DNA of 64,000 nt from Shewanella sp. MBTL60-112-B2 (lineage in GTDB: Bacteria; Pseudomonadota; Gammaproteobacteria; Enterobacterales; Shewanellaceae), in NCBI RefSeq assembly GCF_019655055.1, contig NZ_BPFA01000010.1, positions 99,918-163,917 on the forward strand, in the 5' to 3' direction. The notes below the pieces were generated by a model. That model saw nothing but the letters and a program-made list of their open reading frames with translations. It searched no databases and was not told the origin of the DNA. A program made the position numbers and the translations under genes. Below, one piece after another: positions 28,207 to 38,593 of this stretch (position 1 is its first letter; the number at the start of each line of letters is the position of its first letter).

Positions 28207-28602
28207 TTAACCGCCAGCAATACGCTCTTTAATTGCAGCGGTAATATCACTGCCACCATGACCATTACTCTCAGCCCATGCAACAATAGTTTGCCCATCA
28301 GCTTCTGCATTACCGAGCTCCGACGCTGGAAGTCGCTTAGCCACGAATGTACCTACCTTGCTTGAACCACTTTTTAAAGCCGTTCTTAATAGGCTATCAC
28401 CACTACAAGAAACACCTTTGTAGATATTGCGCAGCTTGACACGGCTCTCTTTGAGCTTTTTACGCAAGCGATTTTTATCATCGGTCTGCACATAGTTACA
28501 GATGTTTGCAGCCAATTGATCTTGATTAGCTAACGCAGTAGATGAAACAGAAATTGAAGATGCCACGATTAGTGTAGCGATGCTCAAAGGCAATAAGCGC
28601 AT
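28207..28602 (-). CDS. DUF3718 secreted protein
   Basis: 131 residues with a signal peptide (1-25, ALA|NQ). The mature domain (QLAANICNYVQTDDKNRLRK, then YKGVSCSGDSLLRTALKSGS) has two cysteines that could form a disulfide. This is the DUF3718 family, which I know from Shewanella and relatives. Glycine-rich end (NGHGGSDITAAI). GGAG lies upstream of the ATG. Role unknown; periplasmic location is inferred from the signal. Confidence 0.82.
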   Translation of the reverse strand: MRLLPLSIATLIVASSISVSSTALANQDQLAANICNYVQTDDKNRLRKKLKESRVKLRNIYKGVSCSGDSLLRTALKSGSSKVGTFVAKRLPASELGNAEADGQTIVAWAESNGHGGSDITAAIKERIAGG

Positions 28603-28698
28603 CGGTCACTCCTTATTTTTAGTTTTTATTTATAGAAAAGTAGCGCTATCGAGTAGCCTGCTTATCGTTTTAGGGGATACTAAACAAACCCCTTGAAT

Positions 28699-29181
28699 TT
28701 AACATTTTTTCACCAAGTTGATAAAGCTGTATTCAAGATCTTTATCATTTTTCGCAACATCTCGAGAAACTTCTTGCCAACTACCATCATCCCAATCAGG
28801 GAAATAGGTGTCACCCTCGACAGTTAGATTGATTTCAGTAAGATAAAGAATATCAGCCTGAGAAAGTAACATCTCATACAACTGACCACCGCCCATCACA
28901 ACCAACTCATCACAATCGCCAGCTGCTACCTTAGCTTCCTCGAAGCTGCTAACCCTTGTTACGCCATCAATAACCAAATCTTGTTGACGACTGATCACGA
29001 TATTATGACGACCTGGCAAAGGGCGACCAATTGACTCATAGGTCTTTCTGCCCATAACTACAGGCTTACCTAAGGTCATAGCTTTGAAGTGTCGTAAATC
29101 TTCAGGGAGGTGCCATGGCATTTGATTATCTTTACCAATAACGCGGTTATTTGCCATCGCGGCAATCATAGCTATTTTCAT
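28699..29181 (-). CDS. folA: Dihydrofolate reductase FolA
   Basis: 160 residues, the normal length. It reduces dihydrofolate to tetrahydrofolate with NADPH and is the trimethoprim target. Signature segments are MIAAMANNRVIGKDNQMPWHLPEDL with active-site Asp in LPEDL, VVMGRKTYESIGRPLPGR and the C-terminal VMGGGQLYEMLL and YFPDW. No substitution at known resistance positions can be asserted without alignment. Monocistronic by spacing. Confidence 0.97.
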   Translation of the reverse strand: MKIAMIAAMANNRVIGKDNQMPWHLPEDLRHFKAMTLGKPVVMGRKTYESIGRPLPGRHNIVISRQQDLVIDGVTRVSSFEEAKVAAGDCDELVVMGGGQLYEMLLSQADILYLTEINLTVEGDTYFPDWDDGSWQEVSRDVAKNDKDLEYSFINLVKKC

Positions 29182-29255
29182 GATACTTCCCTTTTTATAG
29201 GTCTAATGTGCAGCCTAATATGACACAAGTGTCCCCTAGGCTTAATAAACTTAAA

Positions 29256-29729
29256 TTATTTAATGACAGGACGAGAGCGGAAATAGAGCAGACTCGGCAT
29301 GGCTAACCCCACCGAAAGCGCACCAAGAATAAATACGGTTTTAAGACCATTGCTAACCACCTGATAAATCAGTTCAGGACTCATATCTGGCTGGGCGGTC
29401 AATTGCACTAAACCAATAACAGTATTAAAGGCGTAAGTGCCTGGGATCATAGGAATGATTGCCGCAACGGCATACATCAAAGGCGGGGCTAGGTGTTTTT
29501 TTGCAAAGGCTATAGTGACGATACCCACTAACGCCGCCGCTAAGAAAGTCGCCCATTCAATTGGCAAACCAAAGCTAAGCCACATGGTGCGGCTACCATG
29601 CCCCATCGCTGCAGCCAGAGCACAATAAGGCAAGAACCGGCGCGGAACATTAAACACCATAGCAAAACCAATGGCTGGAATAGCTGAAAAAATGGCATCA
29701 TTGAGCATGGTTAAGATAAGCGTCAACAT
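29256..29729 (-). CDS. yjjB: Threonine/serine exporter-like small subunit YjjB
   Basis: 157 residues, very hydrophobic, with about four or five membrane helices: ThrE_2 domain (FSAIPAIGFAMVFNVPRRFLP, then AAAMGHGSRTMWLSFG). In E. coli YjjP and YjjB together export succinate; other ThrE proteins export threonine and serine. Its ATG overlaps the yjjP stop by one base, so both proteins are made from one message and probably act together in the inner membrane. Confidence 0.9.
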   Translation of the reverse strand: MLTLILTMLNDAIFSAIPAIGFAMVFNVPRRFLPYCALAAAMGHGSRTMWLSFGLPIEWATFLAAALVGIVTIAFAKKHLAPPLMYAVAAIIPMIPGTYAFNTVIGLVQLTAQPDMSPELIYQVVSNGLKTVFILGALSVGLAMPSLLYFRSRPVIK

Positions 29730-30487
29730 TAGAATAGACCACCTATCTGCATCGCTATAGTTATGCCTATCACTGAAGCTACCGTTAACAAAGTGGCATG
29801 TCCCCAGCGAGAGATCCCCACGTTTAGATGACCTTTTACCATATCTGAGATGGCATTAATCATCGGGAAACCAGGAACTAGCATCAATACACTAGCCGCC
29901 ATTGGCAGTTTAGGCGTTTCAGTTAACTCAAACTGATAACCGGTTTGTGCGATTAGGGTAGTCACAAAGGCGGTGATGCTAAAATTAAGCAATAAATTAA
30001 AATGGCGTTTAGCGATAGATAAGCGCACAAACATACCAACTGCAGAAGCTAAAAAGGTAATCAAACAAGCGACTAAGTCACCACCAAACAGATGGCAAAA
30101 GCTTGCACAAGACAGGCCTATCATGGGCACAACAAATTTAGCAGGGTAAGTTTTGGGTTGAATGCGGCCAACACGCTTGCGTACTTCCGATAGGCCATAG
30201 ATACCTTTTTCGGTCAGTAAGCAGATGCGTTGTAATTCACAGATCACGGCCATATTGATACCGTGTTCGCGAATACGTCGTGTCGTTGTAATGCAGCGAC
30301 CGACAGAAAGACTGGTTAAAACTAGGGAGTTGGATGAGATGGATATCTCAACACTTTCTAAACCTAAGGCGTGGCCTAAGCGCTGAGTGATCTCTTCTAC
30401 GAGATCAGATTCAGCGCCATAGGCTAAAAGAAGTTGAGCAACCCTAACGACTTGACGAGTAATGTCATTTTGCGTTGTAGCGTACAC
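29729..30487 (-). CDS. yjjP: Threonine/serine exporter-like large subunit YjjP
   Basis: 252 residues. The N-terminal ~110 residues are soluble (LLLAYGAESDLVEEITQRLGHALGL), followed by about five membrane spans (ThrE domain, LVPGFPMINAISDMVKGH being characteristic). Translated just ahead of yjjB with a one-base overlap. Works with YjjB as an inner-membrane exporter; substrate by homology is dicarboxylate or hydroxy amino acid. obgE ends 29 bp upstream of it, so the pair may be cotranscribed with obgE. Confidence 0.9.
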   Translation of the reverse strand: MYATTQNDITRQVVRVAQLLLAYGAESDLVEEITQRLGHALGLESVEISISSNSLVLTSLSVGRCITTTRRIREHGINMAVICELQRICLLTEKGIYGLSEVRKRVGRIQPKTYPAKFVVPMIGLSCASFCHLFGGDLVACLITFLASAVGMFVRLSIAKRHFNLLLNFSITAFVTTLIAQTGYQFELTETPKLPMAASVLMLVPGFPMINAISDMVKGHLNVGISRWGHATLLTVASVIGITIAMQIGGLF

Positions 30488-30516
30488 CTTTACTCAACTT
30501 CCTTTTGTGCAAATAA

Positions 30517-31710
<1,194 letters not shown>

Positions 31711-31760
31711 TTATACTCTTAACGATTCTAGTCGCCAAAACACAATTTACTTAATTTTGA

Positions 31761-31790
31761 AAAAACAAAGCCCCACCAATGGCGGGGCTT
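31761..31790 (-). terminator. Terminator between rpmA and obgE
   Basis: AAGCCCC / GGGGCTT stem (with CC/GG extension); on the minus strand it is followed by TTGTTTTTT. It probably reduces read-through from the ribosomal genes into obgE. Confidence 0.85.
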
Positions 31791-31817
31791 ATATTAATTA
31801 TTAGCTTAAGCTAAAAA

Positions 31818-32075
<258 letters not shown>

Positions 32076-32087
32076 TTATTCTCCTAA

Positions 32088-32399
32088 TTAAGCGTTGATA
32101 GCTGTAATTTTAACTTCGGTGAACCACTGACGGTGGCCCATTTTCTTATCGTGGTGCTTACGACGACGGAACTTAACAATAGTTACCTTGTCTGCACGGC
32201 CGTGGCTGATAACTTCAGCAACAACCTTGCCACCTTCAACTAAAGGTGCACCTACGTGTACAGTTTCACCATCAGCAACCAATAGAACTTGGTCAAACTC
32301 GATAGTTTCGCCTGTAGCGACTTCTAATTTCTCTAAACGAACTGTATGGCCGGCTTCAACGCGATGTTGCTTGCCGCCACTTTGAAAAACAGCGTACAT
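32088..32399 (-). CDS. rplU: 50S ribosomal protein L21
   Basis: 103 residues from the ATG at 32399 ([20 protein letters not shown]), with GGAG upstream; a longer frame to 32435 would add 12 unlikely residues. The body ([19 protein letters not shown]) is the canonical L21 RNA-binding loop. First gene of rplU-rpmA, divergent from ispB as in E. coli. Confidence 0.98.
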   Translation of the reverse strand: MYAVFQSGGKQHRVEAGHTVRLEKLEVATGETIEFDQVLLVADGETVHVGAPLVEGGKVVAEVISHGRADKVTIVKFRRRKHHDKKMGHRQWFTEVKITAINA

Positions 32400-32680
32400 A
32401 GCTATTTTACTCCGATATTCTAACACGCCGCTCAAAACATATATGTTTGATGCAGGGGTGCTATAAAAGCTTTAATGACAATGGTCGCGGAGTTTACGCT
32501 AAGAACAGGCTGCTGACAAGCCTTAATTAACTTAGAATAAAAAAAGACCCAAATAACTCTCACAATCATCTACAACTACTGTCTTGTACCGTAAATTTAG
32601 GTAGAATCCAATTATTATAACATTAAGCCTTAATTGAGCTGCTATGTTACTCCGCAGCCAACAAGAACTAGAGCCTACTT

Positions 32681-33652
32681 ATGGATTTAAACGCCATTCG
32701 TCAATTGACTGATAGCGATATGCAAGCTGTCAATCAACTGATCTATAAACAACTAGAGTCAGATGTTGCCCTAATTAATCAACTTGGGTTCTACATTATT
32801 AACGGTGGCGGTAAACGCTTGCGACCTCTGCTATCTATTCTAGCAGCTCGCGCCATAGACTATAAAGGTGATTCTCACCTTAAATTGGCCGCCATTATTG
32901 AATTCATTCATACAGCATCACTTTTACACGATGATGTCGTTGATGAATCGACATTACGTCGTGGAAGAAAAACTGCTAATGCACTTTTCGGAAATAGTGC
33001 CAGTGTATTAGTGGGTGACTTCCTTTATACACGTTCATTCCAAATGATGACCGAACTGAAGTGTCTAGATGTATTAGAAATCCTTGCTGATGCGACCAAC
33101 GTGCTTGCAGAAGGTGAAGTCCTACAATTAATGAATTGTAACGACCCTGACACCACAGAAGACAGCTATATGCGTGTTATCTATTGTAAGACTGCCAAGC
33201 TATTTGAAGCCGCGACACGCCTTGCAGGCCTACTTGCAGACAGCCCTATTGAAGTGCAAACGGCATTGGCTGACTACGGTAAGTTTTTAGGTACCGCGTT
33301 CCAGCTAACCGATGACCTGCTTGATTACACTGCTGAAACTGAAGAGTTAGGTAAGAATATTGGTGACGACTTAGCCGAAGGTAAGCCAACGCTGCCGCTT
33401 ATATTTGCCATGGCGAACGGCAACGACACTGAGAAAGCACTTATCCGTGAGGCTATCGAGAAAGGTGACGGTACAGAACATATCGACGTCATCCTTGCCG
33501 CACTTAAAAACTGTGGCGCGTTAGAGTACACAGAGCAGCGTGCAATTGAAGAGTCAGAAAAGGCCATTGCAGCCTTATCTATTATTCCTGATTCTGATTA
33601 TAAGACTGCGCTGATCTCTCTAGCTAAAATTGCGACTCAGCGAAGCAATTAA
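32681..33652 (+). CDS. ispB: Octaprenyl diphosphate synthase IspB
   Basis: 323 residues, trans-prenyltransferase making the C40 side chain of ubiquinone and menaquinone. Motifs: GGGKRLRPLL, the first Asp-rich motif LLHDDVVDE, second GKFLGTAFQLTDDLLDYT, and KPTLPLIFA. Length matches E. coli (323). Divergent from rplU across 281 bp; ends in a clear terminator. Confidence 0.96.
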   Translation: MDLNAIRQLTDSDMQAVNQLIYKQLESDVALINQLGFYIINGGGKRLRPLLSILAARAIDYKGDSHLKLAAIIEFIHTASLLHDDVVDESTLRRGRKTANALFGNSASVLVGDFLYTRSFQMMTELKCLDVLEILADATNVLAEGEVLQLMNCNDPDTTEDSYMRVIYCKTAKLFEAATRLAGLLADSPIEVQTALADYGKFLGTAFQLTDDLLDYTAETEELGKNIGDDLAEGKPTLPLIFAMANGNDTEKALIREAIEKGDGTEHIDVILAALKNCGALEYTEQRAIEESEKAIAALSIIPDSDYKTALISLAKIATQRSN

Positions 33653-33680
33653 TCGATAAGTCTACATCGCGAAAACAAAA

Positions 33681-33705
33681 AAGGGAGCCTAGTGGCTCCC
33701 TTTTT
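33681..33705. terminator. Bidirectional terminator ispB / mdh
   Basis: AAGGGAGCC / GGCTCCCTT with loop TAGT, preceded by A-run and followed by TTTTT. Serves both converging genes. Confidence 0.92.
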
Positions 33706-33742
33706 AATTGTGACTAATTAAATTAGCCACAATTAAACTTGA

Positions 33743-34678
33743 TTACTTAACGAAATCAATACCTAGCTGAATATCAGCCTGAAGTGTATCTAGCATCGCA
33801 TCACGTGCATTAGCTTCAAACGCACTGACTTCACCATAAGCGAGCACTTCTTCGACGCCGTTTTTACCTAGTACAACAGGTTGAGCGAAGAATTCTGCAT
33901 GCTCACTGCCACCATCGACATAAGCACACTCAACAACATTTGCTTCACCTTGAAGGCCACGAACTAATGATAGACCGAAACGGCATGCCGCTTGCCCCAT
34001 AGAAAGTGTCGCACTGCCGCCACCGGCTTTAGCTTCAACAACCTCAGTACCTGCGTTTTGGATACGGGTAGTCAATGCAGCAACTTCTTCATCTGTAAAG
34101 CTTACGCCTTCAACTTGTGAAAGCAGAGGTAGAATAGTCACACCGCTATGGCCGCCAATAACAGGCACCTTAACATCAGCAACATTCAAACCTTTTGCTT
34201 CAGCAACAAAGGTTTCAGAGCGGATAACATCCAGAGTCGTCACACCGAATAAACGGTTCTTGTCGTAAACACCAGCATTTTTCAATACTTCAGCTGCAAT
34301 CGCCACCGTCGTATTTACTGGGTTAGTGATAATACCGATTAATGCTTTAGGGCAAGTCGCGGCGCACTTTTCAACTAGGTTACGCACGATACCTGCGTTG
34401 ATGTTAAATAGATCTGAACGATCCATACCCGGTTTACGAGCTACACCCGCAGAGATAAGAACCACATCAGCACCTTCAAGTGCAGCAGTAGGATCTTCAC
34501 CTGCGAAACCTTTAACTTCAACCGCTGTCGGGATGTGGCTTAGGTCAACCGCTACACCAGGTGTTACTGGAGCGATATCATAAAGCGACAATTTCGAACC
34601 CGCAGGTAATTGAGTTTTTAACAATAGGGCAAGCGCCTGGCCAATACCACCAGCAGCACCAAGTACAGCAACTTTCAT
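33743..34678 (-). CDS. mdh: Malate dehydrogenase
   Basis: 311 residues from the ATG at 34678 (GGAG seven bases upstream); upstream in-frame codons to 34720 are excluded because the family starts [20 protein letters not shown]. It interconverts malate and oxaloacetate with NAD in the TCA cycle. Active-site His in [15 protein letters not shown]; substrate Arg in [15 protein letters not shown]; cofactor loop GAAGGIG. Divergent from argR, as in E. coli. Confidence 0.97.
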   Translation of the reverse strand: MKVAVLGAAGGIGQALALLLKTQLPAGSKLSLYDIAPVTPGVAVDLSHIPTAVEVKGFAGEDPTAALEGADVVLISAGVARKPGMDRSDLFNINAGIVRNLVEKCAATCPKALIGIITNPVNTTVAIAAEVLKNAGVYDKNRLFGVTTLDVIRSETFVAEAKGLNVADVKVPVIGGHSGVTILPLLSQVEGVSFTDEEVAALTTRIQNAGTEVVEAKAGGGSATLSMGQAACRFGLSLVRGLQGEANVVECAYVDGGSEHAEFFAQPVVLGKNGVEEVLAYGEVSAFEANARDAMLDTLQADIQLGIDFVK

Positions 34679-34933
34679 AATTATCTCCGTTAATTCTCGG
34701 ATTTTGTGATTTAGATCCATCTTCCCAATGCCGCAACAGTACTGGATTCACATAAAGAATTCAATTATCCCTTAGTCGTGTTCCATATAATCTAGAACGC
34801 TAATGTAAAATTAAAAGCGACTAAAGTGAGTGAACATCATGCTTACAGAGCATTTGGTGATGTAAATCAGCAAATGAGAAATTAGAATAATCATTCTAAC
34901 TTAAGTTACTTCTTAAGCCTAAGTGGATTTATT

Positions 34934-34951
34934 AATGAATTTTTATTCAAC
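34934..34951. promoter_or_regulatory. ARG box 1 (ArgR operator)
   Basis: AATGAATTTTTATTCAAC matches the 18-bp consensus wnTGAATwwwwATTCAnw at every defined position. It lies about 80 bp upstream of argR. Confidence 0.85.
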
Positions 34952-34953
34952 AA

Positions 34954-34971
34954 AACGAATACTAATTGACA
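34954..34971. promoter_or_regulatory. ARG box 2 (ArgR operator)
   Basis: AACGAATACTAATTGACA is a weaker box, two bases after box 1. It overlaps a TTGACA (34966-34971) that could be the argR -35 element, fitting autorepression. Confidence 0.65.
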
Positions 34972-35028
34972 AAAATCGCGAAAATAATCATCATGGAGCA
35001 GATTTTTTTGAATAAAGAATAATAATAT

Positions 35029-35499
35029 ATGCAAGCTAGTAGAAGCTCAGATGATTTAGTTAAGACTTTCAAATCTATTTTAAAAGAGGAACGATTTGGT
35101 TCACAAAGTGAAATAGTTAACGCCCTACAAGCTGAGGGCTTTAGCAATATCAACCAATCTAAAGTCTCACGCATGCTAAGCAAATTCGGCGCGGTTAGAA
35201 CCCGTAATGCTAAGCAAGAGATGGTTTACTGCCTTCCAGCTGAACTTGGCGTGCCTACAGCGGGTAGCCCACTGAAAAATCTTGTACTGGATGTTGACCA
35301 TAACCAGTCTATGATTGTCGTCAGAACGAGTCCTGGTGCTGCGCAGTTAATCGCTCGCCTACTTGATTCAATAGGTAAGCCTGAAGGTATTTTAGGTACC
35401 ATTGCTGGTGATGATACGATTTTCATCTGCCCATCGAGCATTCATAGTATTGAAGATACGCTCGAAACGGTTAAGTCATTATTTAATTACGCTGACTAA
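35029..35499 (+). CDS. argR: Arginine repressor ArgR
   Basis: 156 residues. N-terminal winged helix ([19 protein letters not shown], then [18 protein letters not shown]) and C-terminal arginine-binding/hexamer domain ([14 protein letters not shown], then [10 protein letters not shown]). It represses arginine synthesis genes and, via the two boxes upstream, its own gene. Full length. The ribosome binding site is weak, which is common for repressors. Confidence 0.97.
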   Translation: MQASRSSDDLVKTFKSILKEERFGSQSEIVNALQAEGFSNINQSKVSRMLSKFGAVRTRNAKQEMVYCLPAELGVPTAGSPLKNLVLDVDHNQSMIVVRTSPGAAQLIARLLDSIGKPEGILGTIAGDDTIFICPSSIHSIEDTLETVKSLFNYAD

Positions 35500-35544
35500 A
35501 CTCGAGCTTTAAACATTGTCTTAAACGACGAACTCTCTGCAGTT

Positions 35545-35578
35545 AAAATGCTGTACCTCTAAGGCTACGGCATTTTTT
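35545..35578 (+). terminator. Terminator after argR
   Basis: AAAATGCTGTA pairs with TACGGCATTTT (one G-U) around a 12-base loop, followed by T residues. Confidence 0.75.
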
Positions 35579-35763
35579 GTCTTTTTTCTCCGCCTAGATA
35601 TACGACTCCCCTTTATCATGTGCTCTCCCAAGCTATCACTCTGCTTAACGCTTCCTGTATGAAACAGTATGTTTTATACGATATATTGAATGACATCTTC
35701 TCTCTTCGACAATAATCGTTATAATCCTAAACGACAGTACTGTTAGTCGAGGGGATAATAAAT

Positions 35764-36228
35764 ATGAGTAATATAATAAATATCAATGATCTATGCTGGG
35801 AACCTTGGCAGCATGAAGATAAGTATGCCAGCGAGCAAAAACACTTAGGTGACGCGGCAGGCGGCGAAAAAATCGGTGTGACCATGGAACGCTTAGCGCC
35901 AGGTAAGTCTTCTGCAGTATCGCATTACCACACTAAAGAAGAAGAGCACATCTATGCAATGCATGGAGAAGCAACACTCTATATCGACGATGTGCCTCAC
36001 ACCTTTAGCCAAGGAGAGTACGTCTGCTTCAACGCCGATACAGGCATATCTCACAAACTCGTCAATAATAGCGAGCAAGACTTTGTGTTTCTTGTCGTCG
36101 GAAACCGAGACATTCACGATGTGGTGGTGTACCCAGAGACCAATAAGGTACTGGTAAAGTCTGTTAACGAAGTTTACGCTCGACGTACGACTAACTATTG
36201 GGACAAAGACGAAGCTGATAGCGAGTAA
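35764..36228 (+). CDS. Cupin-domain protein
   Basis: 154 residues, one double-stranded beta-helix domain. First cupin motif: SHYHTKEEEHIYAMHGEATLY (H-x-H-x4-5-E type, quoted in part), second: GISHKLVNNSEQDF with a His. It should bind one metal ion. The N-terminal part GEKIGVTMERLAPGKSS is typical of small cupins of unknown substrate. Monocistronic, ending in a terminator shared with the DyP peroxidase gene. Confidence 0.85.
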   Translation: MSNIININDLCWEPWQHEDKYASEQKHLGDAAGGEKIGVTMERLAPGKSSAVSHYHTKEEEHIYAMHGEATLYIDDVPHTFSQGEYVCFNADTGISHKLVNNSEQDFVFLVVGNRDIHDVVVYPETNKVLVKSVNEVYARRTTNYWDKDEADSE

Positions 36229-36244
36229 ACTTATCTATCACTCC

Positions 36245-36281
36245 CAATAAAAAACGCACCTTAATGTGCGTTTTTTTATTG
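36245..36281. terminator. Bidirectional terminator cupin / DyP
   Basis: AATAAAAAACGCAC / GTGCGTTTTTTTATT with a short loop; strong T-run on both strands. Confidence 0.93.
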
Positions 36282-36299
36282 TTCAAATTAATGAAGCTA

Positions 36300-37235
36300 T
36301 TATTCGTTAACAGAAATCATAAAATCTAGAGAAGGTGCAAAGAATGAAGAGCCAGTTAGCGCTTGAGTGAAATGCAGTAAATGATCGTGATTCCCCTCAT
36401 TGTCACCGTGTACCATGCTCTGTAACATTTTCTCGAAATGCACTGAGTTACGACAAGTTGAGATAAACATCAAACCTTGCTCTTTTACTGAGCCATAAGG
36501 CATGCTCTGCCTTAAGATCTCCATCGACTTACCTTCGCTATCTTTAAGGTTTACACGCTTAATGTGGCTGGTTAATGGCTTATCTGCTGAGGCATACTCA
36601 ATATTATCAGCCTTAGTACGGCCCACTATATCTTCTTGCTTCTTGACAGGAAGTCGATTCCACTTGCTCAAGTTGTGAGCAAATTTTTGTACATGGATAT
36701 AACTACCAGCTTTAAATCTTCCGTCTTCTTCTCCAACTAACGCTACTTCTTGTCTACTGCGGCCCTTAGGGTTTTCGGTACCATCGACAAAGCCCGTTAA
36801 ATCACGAGAATCTAGGAACCTAAAGCCACGCTCCTCATCGACCAATTCAACTAAGTCTTCGAACATTTGGCAAACTTCATTAGCCACTAAATGCAAAATA
36901 TCAAAACGATCACAGCGGAGTTGAACAAACAAATCATATTCGATAGCTGGTGCATCACGAGTACCTTTGTTCATTGCAGGGAAAGGTTTTAACTGCTCCG
37001 GTCTAGCGCTTGAGTATAAGGTGTCCCAGTAGTTCGCACCAACTGCTACAAAACCGTTAAATGCGCTATCAGAATATTGATCCGCAAGCTCATAGATGTA
37101 TTGAGCAACATTAGCCACACAAGGACGCATGTCAGACTCGACACTCTCATTAGCATTAAACATTAAATAGACACTGTGCAAATTTCCTTCTGCACACACT
37201 CCAAGCTGTTCACGAGGCATAACCTGACTATCCAT
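36300..37235 (-). CDS. Dyp-type peroxidase
   Basis: 311 residues from the ATG at 37235; the frame continues to 37286 but the family start is MDSQVMPREQLGVCAEGNLH. Heme peroxidase of the DyP family: GxxDG motif at 148-152 (GFVDGTENP) with D151, proximal heme ligand H224 (LTSHIKRVNL) and R242 (ILRQSMPYG). These numbers match what I recall for S. oneidensis TyrA. No signal peptide, so cytoplasmic. It oxidises dyes and phenols with H2O2; the natural substrate is uncertain. It lies downstream of fbpABC on the same strand. Confidence 0.95.
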   Translation of the reverse strand: MDSQVMPREQLGVCAEGNLHSVYLMFNANESVESDMRPCVANVAQYIYELADQYSDSAFNGFVAVGANYWDTLYSSARPEQLKPFPAMNKGTRDAPAIEYDLFVQLRCDRFDILHLVANEVCQMFEDLVELVDEERGFRFLDSRDLTGFVDGTENPKGRSRQEVALVGEEDGRFKAGSYIHVQKFAHNLSKWNRLPVKKQEDIVGRTKADNIEYASADKPLTSHIKRVNLKDSEGKSMEILRQSMPYGSVKEQGLMFISTCRNSVHFEKMLQSMVHGDNEGNHDHLLHFTQALTGSSFFAPSLDFMISVNE

Positions 37236-37563
37236 TATTATAAGTAACCCTTTTGCTGAATTTAATTTCGGCAACATTATGTACAACTTTAGTTATTAAT
37301 ATCATTAACTGATGCACAATAACTAGAATTAAAACAAAAATGTTGGTTGTCACGCAGGTTTAGCCTAAAGCTAACGGGATCGAGGTCTCAATAGTTAATC
37401 CTTAATTAAGCCTATTGGTATTCCCTGCCTAGCATCACTTAATAGCTACCAATATTGACGTCTTCCTAGCCCAGACGCTCCCCCTTTCACCTGTCGTTAA
37501 GTCTTAGCTTATACTGCTTAGCTAAAACTAAACTTAAGCGAAACTGTTATTTGCAGATGTGGT
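37236..37563. other. Intergenic region between fbpC and the DyP gene
   Basis: 328 bp without a gene. It should contain the DyP promoter on the minus strand. No terminator, Fur box or repeat is convincing. Confidence 0.4.
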
Positions 37564-38592
37564 TCAAAACAGTACTAAATTGTGATTTTGGTAGACGATA
37601 TCGACCCGCTGACCCGCTACAAGATCCAGATTAGTGCTATGAACCTCTAGCAAGCTTTGTGCGACTTTGACTTGATATTGGCAGATATTACCTAAAAAGC
37701 GGCGCCCAAAAACCTCTCCCGCGCCATCAGTTGCGCAGGTCAAATGTAAATCTTGCGGCCGTAACAAAAGCTCCACCTCCGCACCAACACTTAAGTTTAA
37801 CTTATTATTACTGACTATAGGACCAATCGAAGTCTCAACCTCGTGAGTATCAACTACCTTTGCTTTCAGGTAATTCGCCATACCCAGAAAGTCTGCCACA
37901 TATTTATCTGATGGCTGTGAATATAGCTTTTCAGCCTCTCCAAATTGCACTATTCGTCCTTCATTGAATAATGCTAACTTATCTGCAAAAACAAAGGCTT
38001 CATCTTTACTGTGGGTAACAAATACAGCGCTGACATTATGCTGCTTCAAAATATCTCTGATCTCTAGCATCATCTCTCGGCGAACCTTGGCATCGATATT
38101 AGAGAAAGGCTCATCTAATAACAGCACTTCAGGCTCATAGGCTAGCGCCCTAGCAATAGAGACTCTCTGCTGCTGTCCACCAGAAAGCTCATGAGGATAA
38201 CGCTTAGCTAAACCTTCAAGTTTTACTAACGAGAGCATCTCTTCTAAACGCGCTTTCCTCTGCGCTTTATCGCGGGTTACCACGCCAAAAAGAATATTGT
38301 CAGCAACGGTTAAATGAGGGAACAGTGCATAATCTTGAAAAATCATCCCCACACCGCGCTGCTCACTGGCAACAAAACAGCCATCATCCGCCACGACTCT
38401 ATCGTTTATGGTGATACAGCCATGACTAATTGCCTGCAAACCTGCTATCGCTCTTAGTAAAGTGGTTTTGCCGCAACCGCTAGGGCCTAAAAGGGCGACT
38501 ATCTCCCCCTTTTCAACAGTGAGATCTAGCCCCTTGAGCACCTCTTGTCCTTGATAATCACTAAACACTTGCTTAACTTGTAACGTCGCCAT
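37564..38592 (-). CDS. fbpC: Ferric iron ABC transporter ATP-binding protein FbpC
   Basis: 342 residues. ATPase domain: Walker A LLGPSGCGKTTLLRAI, Q-loop FQDYALFPHLTV, signature LSGGQQQRVSIARAL, Walker B EVLLLDEPFSNID, H-loop VFVTHSKDEA. The C-terminal regulatory part (about 240-342) holds a TOBE-like domain (LLLRPQDLHL), typical of FbpC/PotA-type transporters. Starts one base after the permease stop. Drives Fe3+ import with FbpB and FbpA. Confidence 0.93.
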   Translation of the reverse strand: MATLQVKQVFSDYQGQEVLKGLDLTVEKGEIVALLGPSGCGKTTLLRAIAGLQAISHGCITINDRVVADDGCFVASEQRGVGMIFQDYALFPHLTVADNILFGVVTRDKAQRKARLEEMLSLVKLEGLAKRYPHELSGGQQQRVSIARALAYEPEVLLLDEPFSNIDAKVRREMMLEIRDILKQHNVSAVFVTHSKDEAFVFADKLALFNEGRIVQFGEAEKLYSQPSDKYVADFLGMANYLKAKVVDTHEVETSIGPIVSNNKLNLSVGAEVELLLRPQDLHLTCATDGAGEVFGRRFLGNICQYQVKVAQSLLEVHSTNLDLVAGQRVDIVYQNHNLVLF

Positions 38593-38593
38593 A

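Larger units (their letters stand above)
34679..35028. other. Divergent region mdh / argR
   Basis: 350 bp without a gene. Contains two ARG boxes next to argR (34934-34951, 34954-34971). The mdh side is AT-rich with no site I can name. Confidence 0.6.

Noticed and set aside
32400..32680. Ribosomal protein L21 leader structure
   Set aside because: No stable conserved hairpin could be recognised by eye in the divergent rplU-ispB region.
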